DNA from: [Clostridium] aerotolerans DSM 5434
Lineage (GTDB): Bacteria; Bacillota; Clostridia; Lachnospirales; Lachnospiraceae
Length of the DNA: 64,000 nt
Direction of reading: 5' to 3'
Assembly: GCF_000687555.1 (NCBI RefSeq)
Contig: NZ_JHWJ01000007.1
Coordinates: forward strand, 62,001-126,000
The translations under genes were made by a program, and so were the position numbers. Of this stretch, positions 34,507 to 43,014 are shown piece by piece (position 1 is the stretch's first letter; each line of letters opens with the position of its first letter). The notes beneath the pieces were generated by a model. It searched no databases and was not told where the DNA came from. It saw only the letters and a list, made by a program, of their open reading frames with translations.

Positions 34507-37500
34507 CTAAATTATATAGTCTTCCAGGGCGTTCCTTGCCTGCTTGAAACTATTGGCAAACTCTTTTTCCCTTATTCCGATCATAGCGAAGGTTCCCCTT
34601 ACCGGCAGAAAGTTCCGTCTCTCGTCTCCTGACATCTCATGATTTAAGTTCTTAATGATTCCGCTCAGCTTCGCCTCCATATCACTTTCCCGAATATTTT
34701 TACACAGCACGACCACCTCATATCCACCATTTAAGCAAAGAAGATCTTCCTGACGGAAATAGCCTTTCAAACGGCTGACCTGTTTTAAAAACAAGGTTTT
34801 TCCATCTTTTCCTGCCTGTCCGTTTATGACCTTTGGACGGCTCATTTCAAAGACGGCCAGAGAGGAGGTCTGAAATCTGTCACGTTCCAGATATATCTTA
34901 AGACTTTCCTGAAATCTCCTGCGGTCTAAAAATCCTCTTACTTCCGATGGCAGCCAGATTTCCTGAGAATTCAGCTTAAGAACATTTTCTTTGCTTTCGT
35001 TCCAGTTTTGAGGGTACTCCATCATTTCTTCTAAGTTCACCATGACGCCGTATAACGTGCTATTATCCCTGGCAGAGATTCTGAAATTGGATAGAGCCGT
35101 CATATAACCCGTCTTTATTTTGATCCGGTATTTAAAATCCCATAAGGTTTTTCCCGGACTTAATTCCTCTGACATCTTAAGGAGCATTTCCCTGTCATCC
35201 GGATGAATCATCTCAAGTAAGCTTCCCTTAAAGCAGGATGCCAGTTCTTCTCTTTCAAAGCCGGTCAATTCATGAAAACGGGAGCTTGTGTATTGGAACG
35301 TCATATCATTGTTTTTGATGCATCTGAAGTATCCGCCTGGTATTCCAGAGCTTAAGAAATCAAGCTCGTCCTCCTTCTTTTCCAGAACCTCAACCGTATG
35401 CTTGAGCTGCTGCTCTGCAAGCACTGTATTTGTTATATCCATACAAGCGCTTACCACCGCCAGACGTCCATCCTCTGCCTGAACCGTACGTCCCTTTGTC
35501 ATGATCCACAGATAACTTCCGTCCTGTTTTCTGATCCTGTGCCGGAGATTGTACTCCATGCCCGGGGTATCGCAGCAAAGAATCACTTCCCGAATGAGAA
35601 TCCTGTCATCCGGGTGAATGATATCCACCATCATTCCGCCAATATCCCTTGTAAAGCGTTCATAGGAATCGTAACCCAGCATACTTAGCATCTCGTTATT
35701 GGCAAAATAAAGAGGCAGTTCCTTTTCGCAATAGATTCCAACCAGACCTCCCGGAGCCGCCTGAGCGAAGATAACGCTTGCCGCCCATTGATTTTCCTGG
35801 GCCATGTTATCAAAGGAGAGATTACGTCCGGCGAGCTTCATTACTTCACTGAGCATCTTCTGAGAATCCTCAAGCTTTTTTCTCTGCTCCATCTGCTCGG
35901 TGGCATCCTGAACGGTTCCATAATAAAGTCTTCGGTCATCCTGCTCTCTTAAGAAGAATACTCTAAGATGCACCCACATAAGCTCTCCGCTTAACCGGTA
36001 ACGCCTGAAAATCCCTTCTGCTCCGTGTACCGGATTCTTATACGCATTCTCAAAGATTCTAAGGACCCAGTCAATGTCATCCTTATAAACCTTGTGAAGC
36101 ATAAATCTTCTTCGTTCTCCCGCATCCACGGGATTATCTCCGGTAATGCGGTAATACTCTTCATTTACCCTTAAAACCTCACAGCGGTCCTCATAAACCT
36201 CATATAGGGCAATGGCTCCCAGCATATTGTTTAACATGGCCTCACTGGTAATATCTTCGTTAAACAGATCCTCCAGCTTAAACTCCTTCATCTGCCGGGC
36301 CTGAATGCCTCTGTAATCCAGATTATTGTCATTTCTTAAAAGCGCCTCCACCTCTGTCACGGTCATGGGCTTGTAATAGTAATATCCTTGTCCGTAAATG
36401 CAGCCAATGTTAATGAGGAAATCAGCCTGTTCCTTCTCCTCTATCCCTTCTGCAATCACCTTAAACTGCATGACCCTTGCCATCCTTACAATGGTCTCAA
36501 GAATGCCCATTCCACGCTTAATACTGCTTTCGTTCATATCCAGGAACTTGGTATCGATCTTGATTACGTCCACGTTCACATCTTTCAGCATGTTAAGGGA
36601 GGAATAACCGCTGCCAAAGTCATCCATGAAAACAGGAAATCCTGCCCGCCTTAAATCTTCAACTACCTGTCGGATCAAATCATAATCCTCGGCGTAGGCG
36701 CTTTCCGTTATCTCAATTTCAAGGTATTTGGGATCAATCTCATATTCTTCTATCAGCCCTTTAAAAGTCTCAACCACGTTAATGCCGTAAAGATCCATAC
36801 GGGACATGTTAACGGAAATAGGAATGGGTTTGATTCCTGCCTTTATCCACTTGCTAAGCTGTTTGCAGACCATCTCCCAGATATAGACATCAAGATGGGT
36901 GATAAAGCCATTCTGCTCCAGAAGTGGAATGAATTCTCCCGGAGATATCATTCCACGGGTAGGATGCTCCCACCGTACCAGAGATTCCATGCCGATGATT
37001 TTTCCGGTCAGCATATTACACTGAGGCTGTGCATAAAAAATAAACTCTTTATTCTCCAGGGCCCTTTGTATCTCTGACAGCAGGACCTGATCATTTTCCA
37101 TCTTGCGTTTCATTCCCGGATCATACCAGCCCACCCGTTTTGCATAATTGCCCTTTACGGAATTCAGAGCGATAATTGCCCGGTCGTACATGGTGCTTAC
37201 TGTTAAATGACGATCCTCGATGCAGTATATTCCAAAAGCCGGCAGAAAACCGGCATTTCCGCCGAATTGTCTGGCATAGCCGTTAATCTCCTGTTCCAGC
37301 TGATGCAAAAGCTCTGAATCCTGAGGCTGGATAATGACGAAATCATCGCCTCCCATATAGCCTGCAATGGTATCCCGGGTGGCCTCCATCATCCTTAAAT
37401 ACTCGCTGATCTTAATTAAGAATCGGTCACCCTCATCTTCCCCATACCATTCATTATAGAGCTTGAAATGCTCAATATCGATGGCAACCATGAAAAAGGG

Positions 37501-38325
37501 TTCCTGGGGCCGCTGCTCCAAAAATAGTCTGGCTTTTTCAAAGAATGGACCATATCTTAAAAGTCCTGTGAGAGAATCTGTTTCATCTCTTCTCTCCTGC
37601 TGCTGTTTCTGCTCCTCTTCCTTCTTCTTTAAGCTGTCTATGTCCTTCACATAACACATGACCAGAGATTCGTCCCTAAGTTCGTCAAGAAATAATACAA
37701 CGGTCAGGCTGACCCAGTGGTAGCTCCCATCCAAAAGCTGCCTGCGAAACTCTGCTTTTATAATTCTTTCACTTTCATTCAGACGATCCAGTAAGGTGGG
37801 ACGATCCCAGAATTTCAAAAACTCTTCCCTGTCACTGGGGTGAATCATGGTTCTTAGCACCTCTGTATACATAGGTACCAGCTCCCCCTCTTCGGCAGGG
37901 AGCTTAAATTTATTTTTCTCACAGAAGATGATCTTATATGAATTTGAATTCAAATTCAGTTCAAATAATTCTTCATATGCTGTGTTATTCGTAAGACTAT
38001 AAAACAGATTTTTATTCTGTTCCCCAACGGGGCGGAACATAACTAATCTGCTTCCCTCATATCCCGGCCAGTCAATCAGGCCAGAGGATAGACTCAGCCA
38101 CAGCTTGGAGGCAGCATCATAAAATATCACTTGTCCGGAATCATTTAAAGCTCCCGGACAGACCTTACAGGGAACAGAATTCTTTCCCAATTCTTCATAA
38201 CAGTACATTCCTGCTTTCAGATCGGGATAATACGATTTTGCCATATCATTCATGTAAATAATCCTGTATTCCTGGTCAATGATGTAGATACCGGCCTCTC
38301 CATTATCAGCCGACATTTGATTCAT
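34507..38325 (-). CDS. Multi-PAS GGDEF/EAL protein with a degenerate second GGDEF-like domain
   Basis: 1272 residues without membrane segments. Rough order: PAS (1-100), PAS (115-245), GGDEF (255-410), EAL (425-675), PAS (700-830), PAS (860-985), PAS (1000-1110), GGDEF-like remnant (1135-1272). The first cyclase has GYMGGDDFVI, a near-consensus site. The EAL domain has ESLVRW, SVNMSR, IEITES, DDFGSGYSSL, VIKIDTKF, AEGIEE and GQGYYY, so phosphodiesterase residues look intact. The last domain has LNGGYEVVVL where GGDEF should be. It should turn over cyclic di-GMP in response to cytoplasmic signals. I chose ATG at 38325, which has AGGAGAGG upstream. Confidence 0.88.
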   Translation of the reverse strand: MNQMSADNGEAGIYIIDQEYRIIYMNDMAKSYYPDLKAGMYCYEELGKNSVPCKVCPGALNDSGQVIFYDAASKLWLSLSSGLIDWPGYEGSRLVMFRPVGEQNKNLFYSLTNNTAYEELFELNLNSNSYKIIFCEKNKFKLPAEEGELVPMYTEVLRTMIHPSDREEFLKFWDRPTLLDRLNESERIIKAEFRRQLLDGSYHWVSLTVVLFLDELRDESLVMCYVKDIDSLKKKEEEQKQQQERRDETDSLTGLLRYGPFFEKARLFLEQRPQEPFFMVAIDIEHFKLYNEWYGEDEGDRFLIKISEYLRMMEATRDTIAGYMGGDDFVIIQPQDSELLHQLEQEINGYARQFGGNAGFLPAFGIYCIEDRHLTVSTMYDRAIIALNSVKGNYAKRVGWYDPGMKRKMENDQVLLSEIQRALENKEFIFYAQPQCNMLTGKIIGMESLVRWEHPTRGMISPGEFIPLLEQNGFITHLDVYIWEMVCKQLSKWIKAGIKPIPISVNMSRMDLYGINVVETFKGLIEEYEIDPKYLEIEITESAYAEDYDLIRQVVEDLRRAGFPVFMDDFGSGYSSLNMLKDVNVDVIKIDTKFLDMNESSIKRGMGILETIVRMARVMQFKVIAEGIEEKEQADFLINIGCIYGQGYYYYKPMTVTEVEALLRNDNNLDYRGIQARQMKEFKLEDLFNEDITSEAMLNNMLGAIALYEVYEDRCEVLRVNEEYYRITGDNPVDAGERRRFMLHKVYKDDIDWVLRIFENAYKNPVHGAEGIFRRYRLSGELMWVHLRVFFLREQDDRRLYYGTVQDATEQMEQRKKLEDSQKMLSEVMKLAGRNLSFDNMAQENQWAASVIFAQAAPGGLVGIYCEKELPLYFANNEMLSMLGYDSYERFTRDIGGMMVDIIHPDDRILIREVILCCDTPGMEYNLRHRIRKQDGSYLWIMTKGRTVQAEDGRLAVVSACMDITNTVLAEQQLKHTVEVLEKKEDELDFLSSGIPGGYFRCIKNNDMTFQYTSSRFHELTGFEREELASCFKGSLLEMIHPDDREMLLKMSEELSPGKTLWDFKYRIKIKTGYMTALSNFRISARDNSTLYGVMVNLEEMMEYPQNWNESKENVLKLNSQEIWLPSEVRGFLDRRRFQESLKIYLERDRFQTSSLAVFEMSRPKVINGQAGKDGKTLFLKQVSRLKGYFRQEDLLCLNGGYEVVVLCKNIRESDMEAKLSGIIKNLNHEMSGDERRNFLPVRGTFAMIGIREKEFANSFKQARNALEDYII

Positions 38326-38379
38326 ACATTCCCGCCTCTCCTGCATCTCATTAACTACGCACCTACTAAATTATTGTAT

Positions 38380-38409
38380 ATTATAGTATGAAAATGATGG
38401 TTACGTCAA
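38380..38409 (-). promoter_or_regulatory. Sigma-A promoter of the PAS/GGDEF/EAL gene
   Basis: On the minus strand TTGACG (38409-38404) and TATAAT (38385-38380) are 18 bases apart, about 55 bases before the chosen start. Confidence 0.75.
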
Positions 38410-38587
38410 CAGAATCCACAATGGATCGACCAGTATTTTTATGCACTATTTTCGTGTTTTATACAACTTTATACACACTTATAAGAAAAATACAAATAAA
38501 ACTATACGAAAATCTAATAAAGTATCCAGCAGATAATGTATATCATGCGAAGGAAAATAAAAAGATTTTTTCTAATCGGGAGCACAC
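38410..38587 (+). other. AT-rich intergenic spacer, nothing recognised
   Basis: Between the GGDEF/EAL promoter and the terminator of the DapF-like gene the sequence is AT-rich with short open frames on both strands that lack ribosome binding sites and family features. I see no gene or structured RNA. Confidence 0.5.
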
Positions 38588-38641
38588 AAAAACCAGCCAT
38601 GAGTTCTGATGGAGTTTTCTCCGCTTTTCCTCATGGCTGGT
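38588..38641 (-). terminator. Intrinsic terminator after the ligase/DapF-like operon
   Basis: ACCAGCCATGAG pairs perfectly with CTCATGGCTGGT (12 bp), followed on the minus strand by TTTTTGTG. It lies about 30 bases after the DapF-like stop. Confidence 0.88.
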
Positions 38642-38672
38642 CTGTTTTACTTATTCTACTAAATATGCTTCT

Positions 38673-39533
38673 TTACTGGAGTGACTTAAGCTGCTCTGCC
38701 ATCTCATGGGAAAGTGTAAATCTGCCCACATATCCCACTTCACCGGTCATTAATACATTTTCATCTTCCTCGATTTCCACTTCAAGAACACCACCTGGCA
38801 TATGAACATACATCTTCCGTTCCGTAAGTCCCATGCGGTACGCTGCTCCGGCGGCTGCACAGCCACTGGTTCCGGAAGCAAGGGTATATCCTGCCCCGCG
38901 CTCATAGATCTCAATTTCTATATTGGTACGGTCTAAGACCTTTAACAGCTGAGTATTGATCTTTTCCGGGAAACACTCGGCGGATTCGGAATGCTTTCCG
39001 ATCCGGCATACCAGTTCCTTGGAAATATCATTTAACCAGATCACACAATGTGGGTTTCCTATGTTAACACAAGTGACCCGGTAAGGAATGCTGCCAAACA
39101 TCATGGTCTCATTCAGAACTTCTCTTCTCGGTCCTGTAACAGGAATTTCATCGCTGTAAAAGCTTAATTTCCCCATGGATACCTTTATCTTGGTTCCTTC
39201 TTCATTTAAGTACTGTATGGTCTGCTGTCCGCTTAATGTATTGATCGTAAAACGATTTTTTTGTACGTATCCAGCGTCTTTTAAGTATTTACCAAAAATT
39301 CTGACTCCGTTTCCACTGATTTCTGCTTCGCTTCCATCGGGATTTAAAATCTTTACCTCCAGCTTGTCATTGCCAAGGATAGGACCCACCAAAAGGCCGT
39401 CTGATCCAACTCCAAAATTTCGGTTGCAGATCAAGCGGATATTTTCCTCTGTCAACTCCAGCTCGTTTTTATTAGGATCAAAAATCAGGTAATCATTTCC
39501 CAGTCCGTGGTATTTTTCTAACGTTATATTCAT
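38673..39533 (-). CDS. DapF-fold paralogue lacking both catalytic cysteines
   Basis: 286 residues from ATG at 39533 (AAAGGAG seven bases upstream). It aligns with DapF along its length: HGLGNDYLIFD, FGVGSDGLLV, NPDGSEAEISGNGVRIFGK, NIGNPHCVIW and YERGAGYTLASGTSGCAAAGA. The two positions that are Cys in DapF are Ser73 (EISGNG for EMCGNG) and Ser220 (LASGTS for WACGTG). Glycine/asparagine loops that hold the substrate carboxylates are kept. Epimerisation by the usual two-thiol mechanism seems impossible, so it may bind, isomerise by other residues, or regulate. Its start overlaps the ligase stop (ATGA). A normal dapF exists at 20658-21470. Confidence 0.85.
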   Translation of the reverse strand: MNITLEKYHGLGNDYLIFDPNKNELELTEENIRLICNRNFGVGSDGLLVGPILGNDKLEVKILNPDGSEAEISGNGVRIFGKYLKDAGYVQKNRFTINTLSGQQTIQYLNEEGTKIKVSMGKLSFYSDEIPVTGPRREVLNETMMFGSIPYRVTCVNIGNPHCVIWLNDISKELVCRIGKHSESAECFPEKINTQLLKVLDRTNIEIEIYERGAGYTLASGTSGCAAAGAAYRMGLTERKMYVHMPGGVLEVEIEEDENVLMTGEVGYVGRFTLSHEMAEQLKSLQ

Positions 39534-40552
39534 GATAAAACTCCTTTCCCGTGTTTCGCGATCTCGTTGCATAAATCAGCATATGTGATTCCGGCTGCCA
39601 AAGCTTCCTGAGGGAGAAGACTAAATGGCGTCATGCCAGGCAGAGTATTTGCTTCCAGACAATATAGACTTCCATCCTCTTTCATTAAAAAATCAACTCT
39701 GGAATAATAGCCAAGTGAAAGAGTCTCATGAACCAAAAGCGCAAGCTGCTTCATCTCTTCTGCCTTTTCCTCGATTAACTGGGCCGGACAGATCTCTTCT
39801 GTCTTACCAGGCTGATATTTATTTTCATAATCATAAAACCCTTCGTTTGGAATGATCTCTATGACAGGCAATGCCTCTTTGCCCATAATTCCTACTGAAA
39901 ATTCTCTTCCTGTTATCTTAGCTTCTGCCATGATCCGCTCCTCATACTGAAAAGCAACATGGAGCGCGTCTTCCCACTGGCTTAAATTTTCTACCATGAC
40001 AACGCCCACACTGGATCCACAGCCACAAGGCTTTACCACACAGGGAAGTGTATAGGGCTCAATTCTTTTTCCTTTTGTATACACCTTCCAATCCGGAGTA
40101 AGTATCCCAGCTTCCCGCATCATCAGCTTTGCTATATGCTTATCCATGGCCTTTATAGACCCTTCATAGCCGGTACCTGTATATGAAATTCCATAGGCAT
40201 CAAAAACTGCCTGTATCTGACCGTTCTCTCCTGCTCCTCCATGAAGTGCCAGAAAAACAATATCTGCAAGACTGCAGGCTTCTATCACCCGGTTTCCTAT
40301 AAAGCCTCGTCTATGAAAAGCACCAGTTAATTGTTCCAGATCAGGGGCATCCTTCCCAATCTCATAATAATGGTTCCCGCCATCGTTTAGGCTTTGAAAC
40401 CGTATCTCTTCTCCATTGGCAATTCCTAAGTAAGAATCTATGAGACAAACATCATGGCCTTTCTCCATCAGGGCATTGGTTATCATGGCACCTGAAGATA
40501 ATGATACGTCCCGTTCCGGGCTGTAACCACCTGCCAGCACTACGATTTTCAA
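39530..40552 (-). CDS. D-alanine-D-alanine ligase family protein
   Basis: 340 residues. The N-terminal domain starts VVLAGGYSPERDVSLSSGAMI, followed by LALHGGAGENGQIQAVFDAYG and YTGTGYEGS. The ATP-grasp part has LPCVVKPCGCGSSVGVVMV, the omega-loop region with KYQPGKTEEICPAQ and YCLEANTLPGMTPFSLLPQEA. It should join D-Ala to D-Ala or another D-amino or hydroxy acid. The start is TTG with AAGGT upstream. Whether this is the housekeeping Ddl or a special ligase is unclear; its coupling to a DapF paralogue and its placement away from murF are unusual for ddl. A divergent AraC gene lies 145 bases away. Confidence 0.85.
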   Translation of the reverse strand: MKIVVLAGGYSPERDVSLSSGAMITNALMEKGHDVCLIDSYLGIANGEEIRFQSLNDGGNHYYEIGKDAPDLEQLTGAFHRRGFIGNRVIEACSLADIVFLALHGGAGENGQIQAVFDAYGISYTGTGYEGSIKAMDKHIAKLMMREAGILTPDWKVYTKGKRIEPYTLPCVVKPCGCGSSVGVVMVENLSQWEDALHVAFQYEERIMAEAKITGREFSVGIMGKEALPVIEIIPNEGFYDYENKYQPGKTEEICPAQLIEEKAEEMKQLALLVHETLSLGYYSRVDFLMKEDGSLYCLEANTLPGMTPFSLLPQEALAAGITYADLCNEIAKHGKGVLS

Positions 40553-40697
40553 TATAATCTACCTTCTTCTCGTTGTGATCATCGGTTCTATATTCTAATT
40601 ATATACAGCACTATTCATCATTTCTACTAAAATAATGCTTTTTATATTGCAGATTGTGTTGTAAAATAAAAGGAACGAAGGGAGGAGGTTTTTATCC

Positions 40698-41549
40698 ATG
40701 GACAATTACGAAAAACGGGGATATTTAAACAGTGACTTTAAGCTGTTCCATCTCCTCGATACGAAGAAACAGGACTTTGAATACCACTACCATGATTTTG
40801 ACAAAATCATTATCTTCATACAGGGAAATGTGACCTATCGGATTGAAGCATGCACCTATAAGCTGGAACCTTACGACGTTTTGCTGGTAAGCCATAACGA
40901 CATCCACAAACCGGATATTGACCCCACGGTTCCATACGAAAGAATTATCGTATACTTATCTCCCGGCTTTTTACAGGCTTATCAATCAGAAAGCTATGAT
41001 CTAAGTGCCTGCTTTCAGAAATCCAAAGAACTTCATTCCCATGTTTTAAGGCTTCATTCCATGGAAAAAAGCAGTTTATATCGTTCCGTGACAGAATTAG
41101 AGTACGCTTGTACCCATGATGGCTATGCCAGAGACTTATATTGTCAGGTGGTCTTCCTGGAGTTTATGATCCAGCTTAACAGAGCCTCTTTAACCAACCT
41201 GGTAAAGTACCTCCCGCCCGCCACGGCAGATAAGAGAATCTTAACCATAATGGATTACATTAACAGCCACTTAATAGATGATATGACCGTAGATTCCATT
41301 GCAGAATCCTGTTTTATCAGCCGATATCATTTGATGCACTTATTTAAGGATGAGACGGGGTACACTCTGTTTGATTATATTACGGAAAAGCGGCTTTTAC
41401 TGTCCAGAGATCTACTAAAAACCGGAATTTCTGTGACAGAGGCCTGTTTTAACAGCGGCTTTAAGAATTACTCCACCTTTTCCAGAGCCTATAAAAAACA
41501 TTTTCACGCCTCACCCTCTGATACTATAAAGGAACAGTCTTTTTTTTAG
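40698..41549 (+). CDS. AraC-family regulator with N-terminal cupin domain
   Basis: 283 residues. The N-terminal cupin-like sensing domain (about 1-130) contains FEYHYHDFDKIIIFIQGNVTYRIE and YDVLLVSHNDIHKP. The C-terminal double helix-turn-helix (about 180-283) reads MDYINSHLIDDMTVDSIAESCFISRYHLMHLFKDETGYT and ends FKNYSTFSRAYKKHFHASPSD. GGGAGGAGG precedes the ATG. It is transcribed divergently from the ligase/DapF-like pair, so it may control that operon in response to a small ligand. The ligand is unknown. Confidence 0.9.
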   Translation: MDNYEKRGYLNSDFKLFHLLDTKKQDFEYHYHDFDKIIIFIQGNVTYRIEACTYKLEPYDVLLVSHNDIHKPDIDPTVPYERIIVYLSPGFLQAYQSESYDLSACFQKSKELHSHVLRLHSMEKSSLYRSVTELEYACTHDGYARDLYCQVVFLEFMIQLNRASLTNLVKYLPPATADKRILTIMDYINSHLIDDMTVDSIAESCFISRYHLMHLFKDETGYTLFDYITEKRLLLSRDLLKTGISVTEACFNSGFKNYSTFSRAYKKHFHASPSDTIKEQSFF

Positions 41550-41571
41550 AGGAATCCTTACAGATAGAAAC

Positions 41572-41606
41572 AGCCCCGAATGGCTTGACCACTCGAGGCT
41601 ATTTTT
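41572..41606 (+). terminator. Bidirectional terminator between araC-type gene and polymerase gene
   Basis: AGCCCCGA and TCGAGGCT form an eight-position stem with one mismatch, followed by ATTTTTATATTTTT. It can end both convergent genes. Confidence 0.65.
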
Positions 41607-41625
41607 ATATTTTTATATATTCTGC

Positions 41626-42918
41626 TTACCCATGTCTTCCATCGTTTCTCCACGAACAAAACACATACAATACGCCAGTAAATCCAAAGTAAAACCAGGT
41701 TGCCGGATTGCTGAACCAGGTAGTAAAAAAGGACAGTATCATATACATGGCAAACTGGGCATAAAACAGATAACCAATGGGGTTGCGCACTCTTTTCGCC
41801 ATACGCATAAGGAAAAATGCGGCGATTCCAAGAATACAGCCAAGGAGCAGAACTCCAAAGATTCCAAAATCATAAAAGGAATCGTAAAAAAGTGTCACGG
41901 TCGTCAATTCTTCCTTGGTCACATAGATGGGGAAATCCACAAGTGCGGGGACAAGGAACTTAAGTCCGGTGAGCGCCCATAAAGGAAACAGCATGCGAAG
42001 GCCAAAGGTGTGAGAAGGCAGCCATTCCACCATGCAGTTAAAGTTATCATAATTGTTTGCAATGTACATATAAGGCTGGGTAATGAAAATAGGCATACCA
42101 CTGTTCTTCATCTGGAATATCCCATTTAAATAAGATACATCATGCCCTCTTGCAATGGTCAGTACCACATAAATAGGAATCATTCCAAGCATCAGTCCAG
42201 CCGCATAAGCGATTTTAAGTCTGTGCTCCATAGCAATGTAGGTAAGGACCGCCAGGCCCACTGCCAGGATCAGCTGAAACCGGGATACGCATAAAACCGG
42301 AATTGCACAGGCAATGATATCCATAATGATTGCGATCACAAGCCGGATTCCATTTCTCCCCTGTTCAATACAGAAATAAAGCACGGACAAGGCCGGGGTG
42401 AGAACACACAGGACGGTAAAATAATGAATGCCCGTGATATGAAACGTGGAGTACGCATGAGGCACTCCCTTTACAAAGAACGGGATAAATCCCAGCAATA
42501 CTGCCTCTGCAATGAATGCAAAAAGGGATAACACAGTGACCAGTACCATGGAATAAAATAATGGCTTTTCATAGCCTTTAAAGCTGAACCAGCTGGGGCG
42601 GTGGCCGCCTGATACGCCCTGCATTCGTGCAAAAAATTCAAAGGACACCCAGAAGCCCAGAAATGCTACAAAAAAGCAAAGCCAGGTAATAATACTCCAG
42701 TCGCTGGAAAGCTCAGAAAGCTTCAAACAAGCAATGCCCTGACCGCCGACCCAGAACAGGGAAAACAGTCCTCTCAGATGAACAATATTCTCGGTTCTCC
42801 GATAATCATACCAATACAGAAAAAGAGCAGTCAGTACTAAAACCAGGCCTGACAACCAATAAAATCCTGCCCTTGCAAACAAATAAGACGCTGCATAACC
42901 GATTAGATATACACTCAT
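41626..42918 (-). CDS. Wzy-like oligosaccharide repeat-unit polymerase family membrane protein
   Basis: 430 residues from ATG at 42918 (AGGGGA upstream), with about 11-12 hydrophobic segments. The long loop near residues 270-320 (RGHDVSYLNGIFQMKNSGMP) and the final FTTWFSNPATWFYFGFTGVLY resemble O-antigen polymerase / oligosaccharide repeat-unit polymerase proteins. Such proteins join undecaprenyl-linked repeats outside the membrane. No glycosyltransferase genes are nearby, which weakens the functional call. It follows ptsI on the same strand, with a probable terminator between. Confidence 0.65.
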   Translation of the reverse strand: MSVYLIGYAASYLFARAGFYWLSGLVLVLTALFLYWYDYRRTENIVHLRGLFSLFWVGGQGIACLKLSELSSDWSIITWLCFFVAFLGFWVSFEFFARMQGVSGGHRPSWFSFKGYEKPLFYSMVLVTVLSLFAFIAEAVLLGFIPFFVKGVPHAYSTFHITGIHYFTVLCVLTPALSVLYFCIEQGRNGIRLVIAIIMDIIACAIPVLCVSRFQLILAVGLAVLTYIAMEHRLKIAYAAGLMLGMIPIYVVLTIARGHDVSYLNGIFQMKNSGMPIFITQPYMYIANNYDNFNCMVEWLPSHTFGLRMLFPLWALTGLKFLVPALVDFPIYVTKEELTTVTLFYDSFYDFGIFGVLLLGCILGIAAFFLMRMAKRVRNPIGYLFYAQFAMYMILSFFTTWFSNPATWFYFGFTGVLYVFCSWRNDGRHG

Positions 42919-42963
42919 TACGTAATCCCCTTTGGTAAAAAATAACAAAGCTTTCTTTCTATA

Positions 42964-42997
42964 GAAAGGGCAGCCAACGCCCTGGCGACAGCTGCCC
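42964..42997 (-). terminator. Hairpin after ptsI, probable terminator
   Basis: GGGCAGC and GCTGCCC form the base of a hairpin with an inner CGCC/GGCG stem, followed on the minus strand by TTTCTAT. The T-run is weak, so partial readthrough into the polymerase gene is possible. Confidence 0.5.
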
Positions 42998-43014
42998 ATC
43001 CATTTATAAATCTA

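Noticed and set aside
38388-38609. Plus-strand open frame of about 73 codons in the intergenic region
   Set aside because: No ribosome binding site, no recognisable protein features, and it overlaps the promoter of the GGDEF/EAL gene and a terminator.
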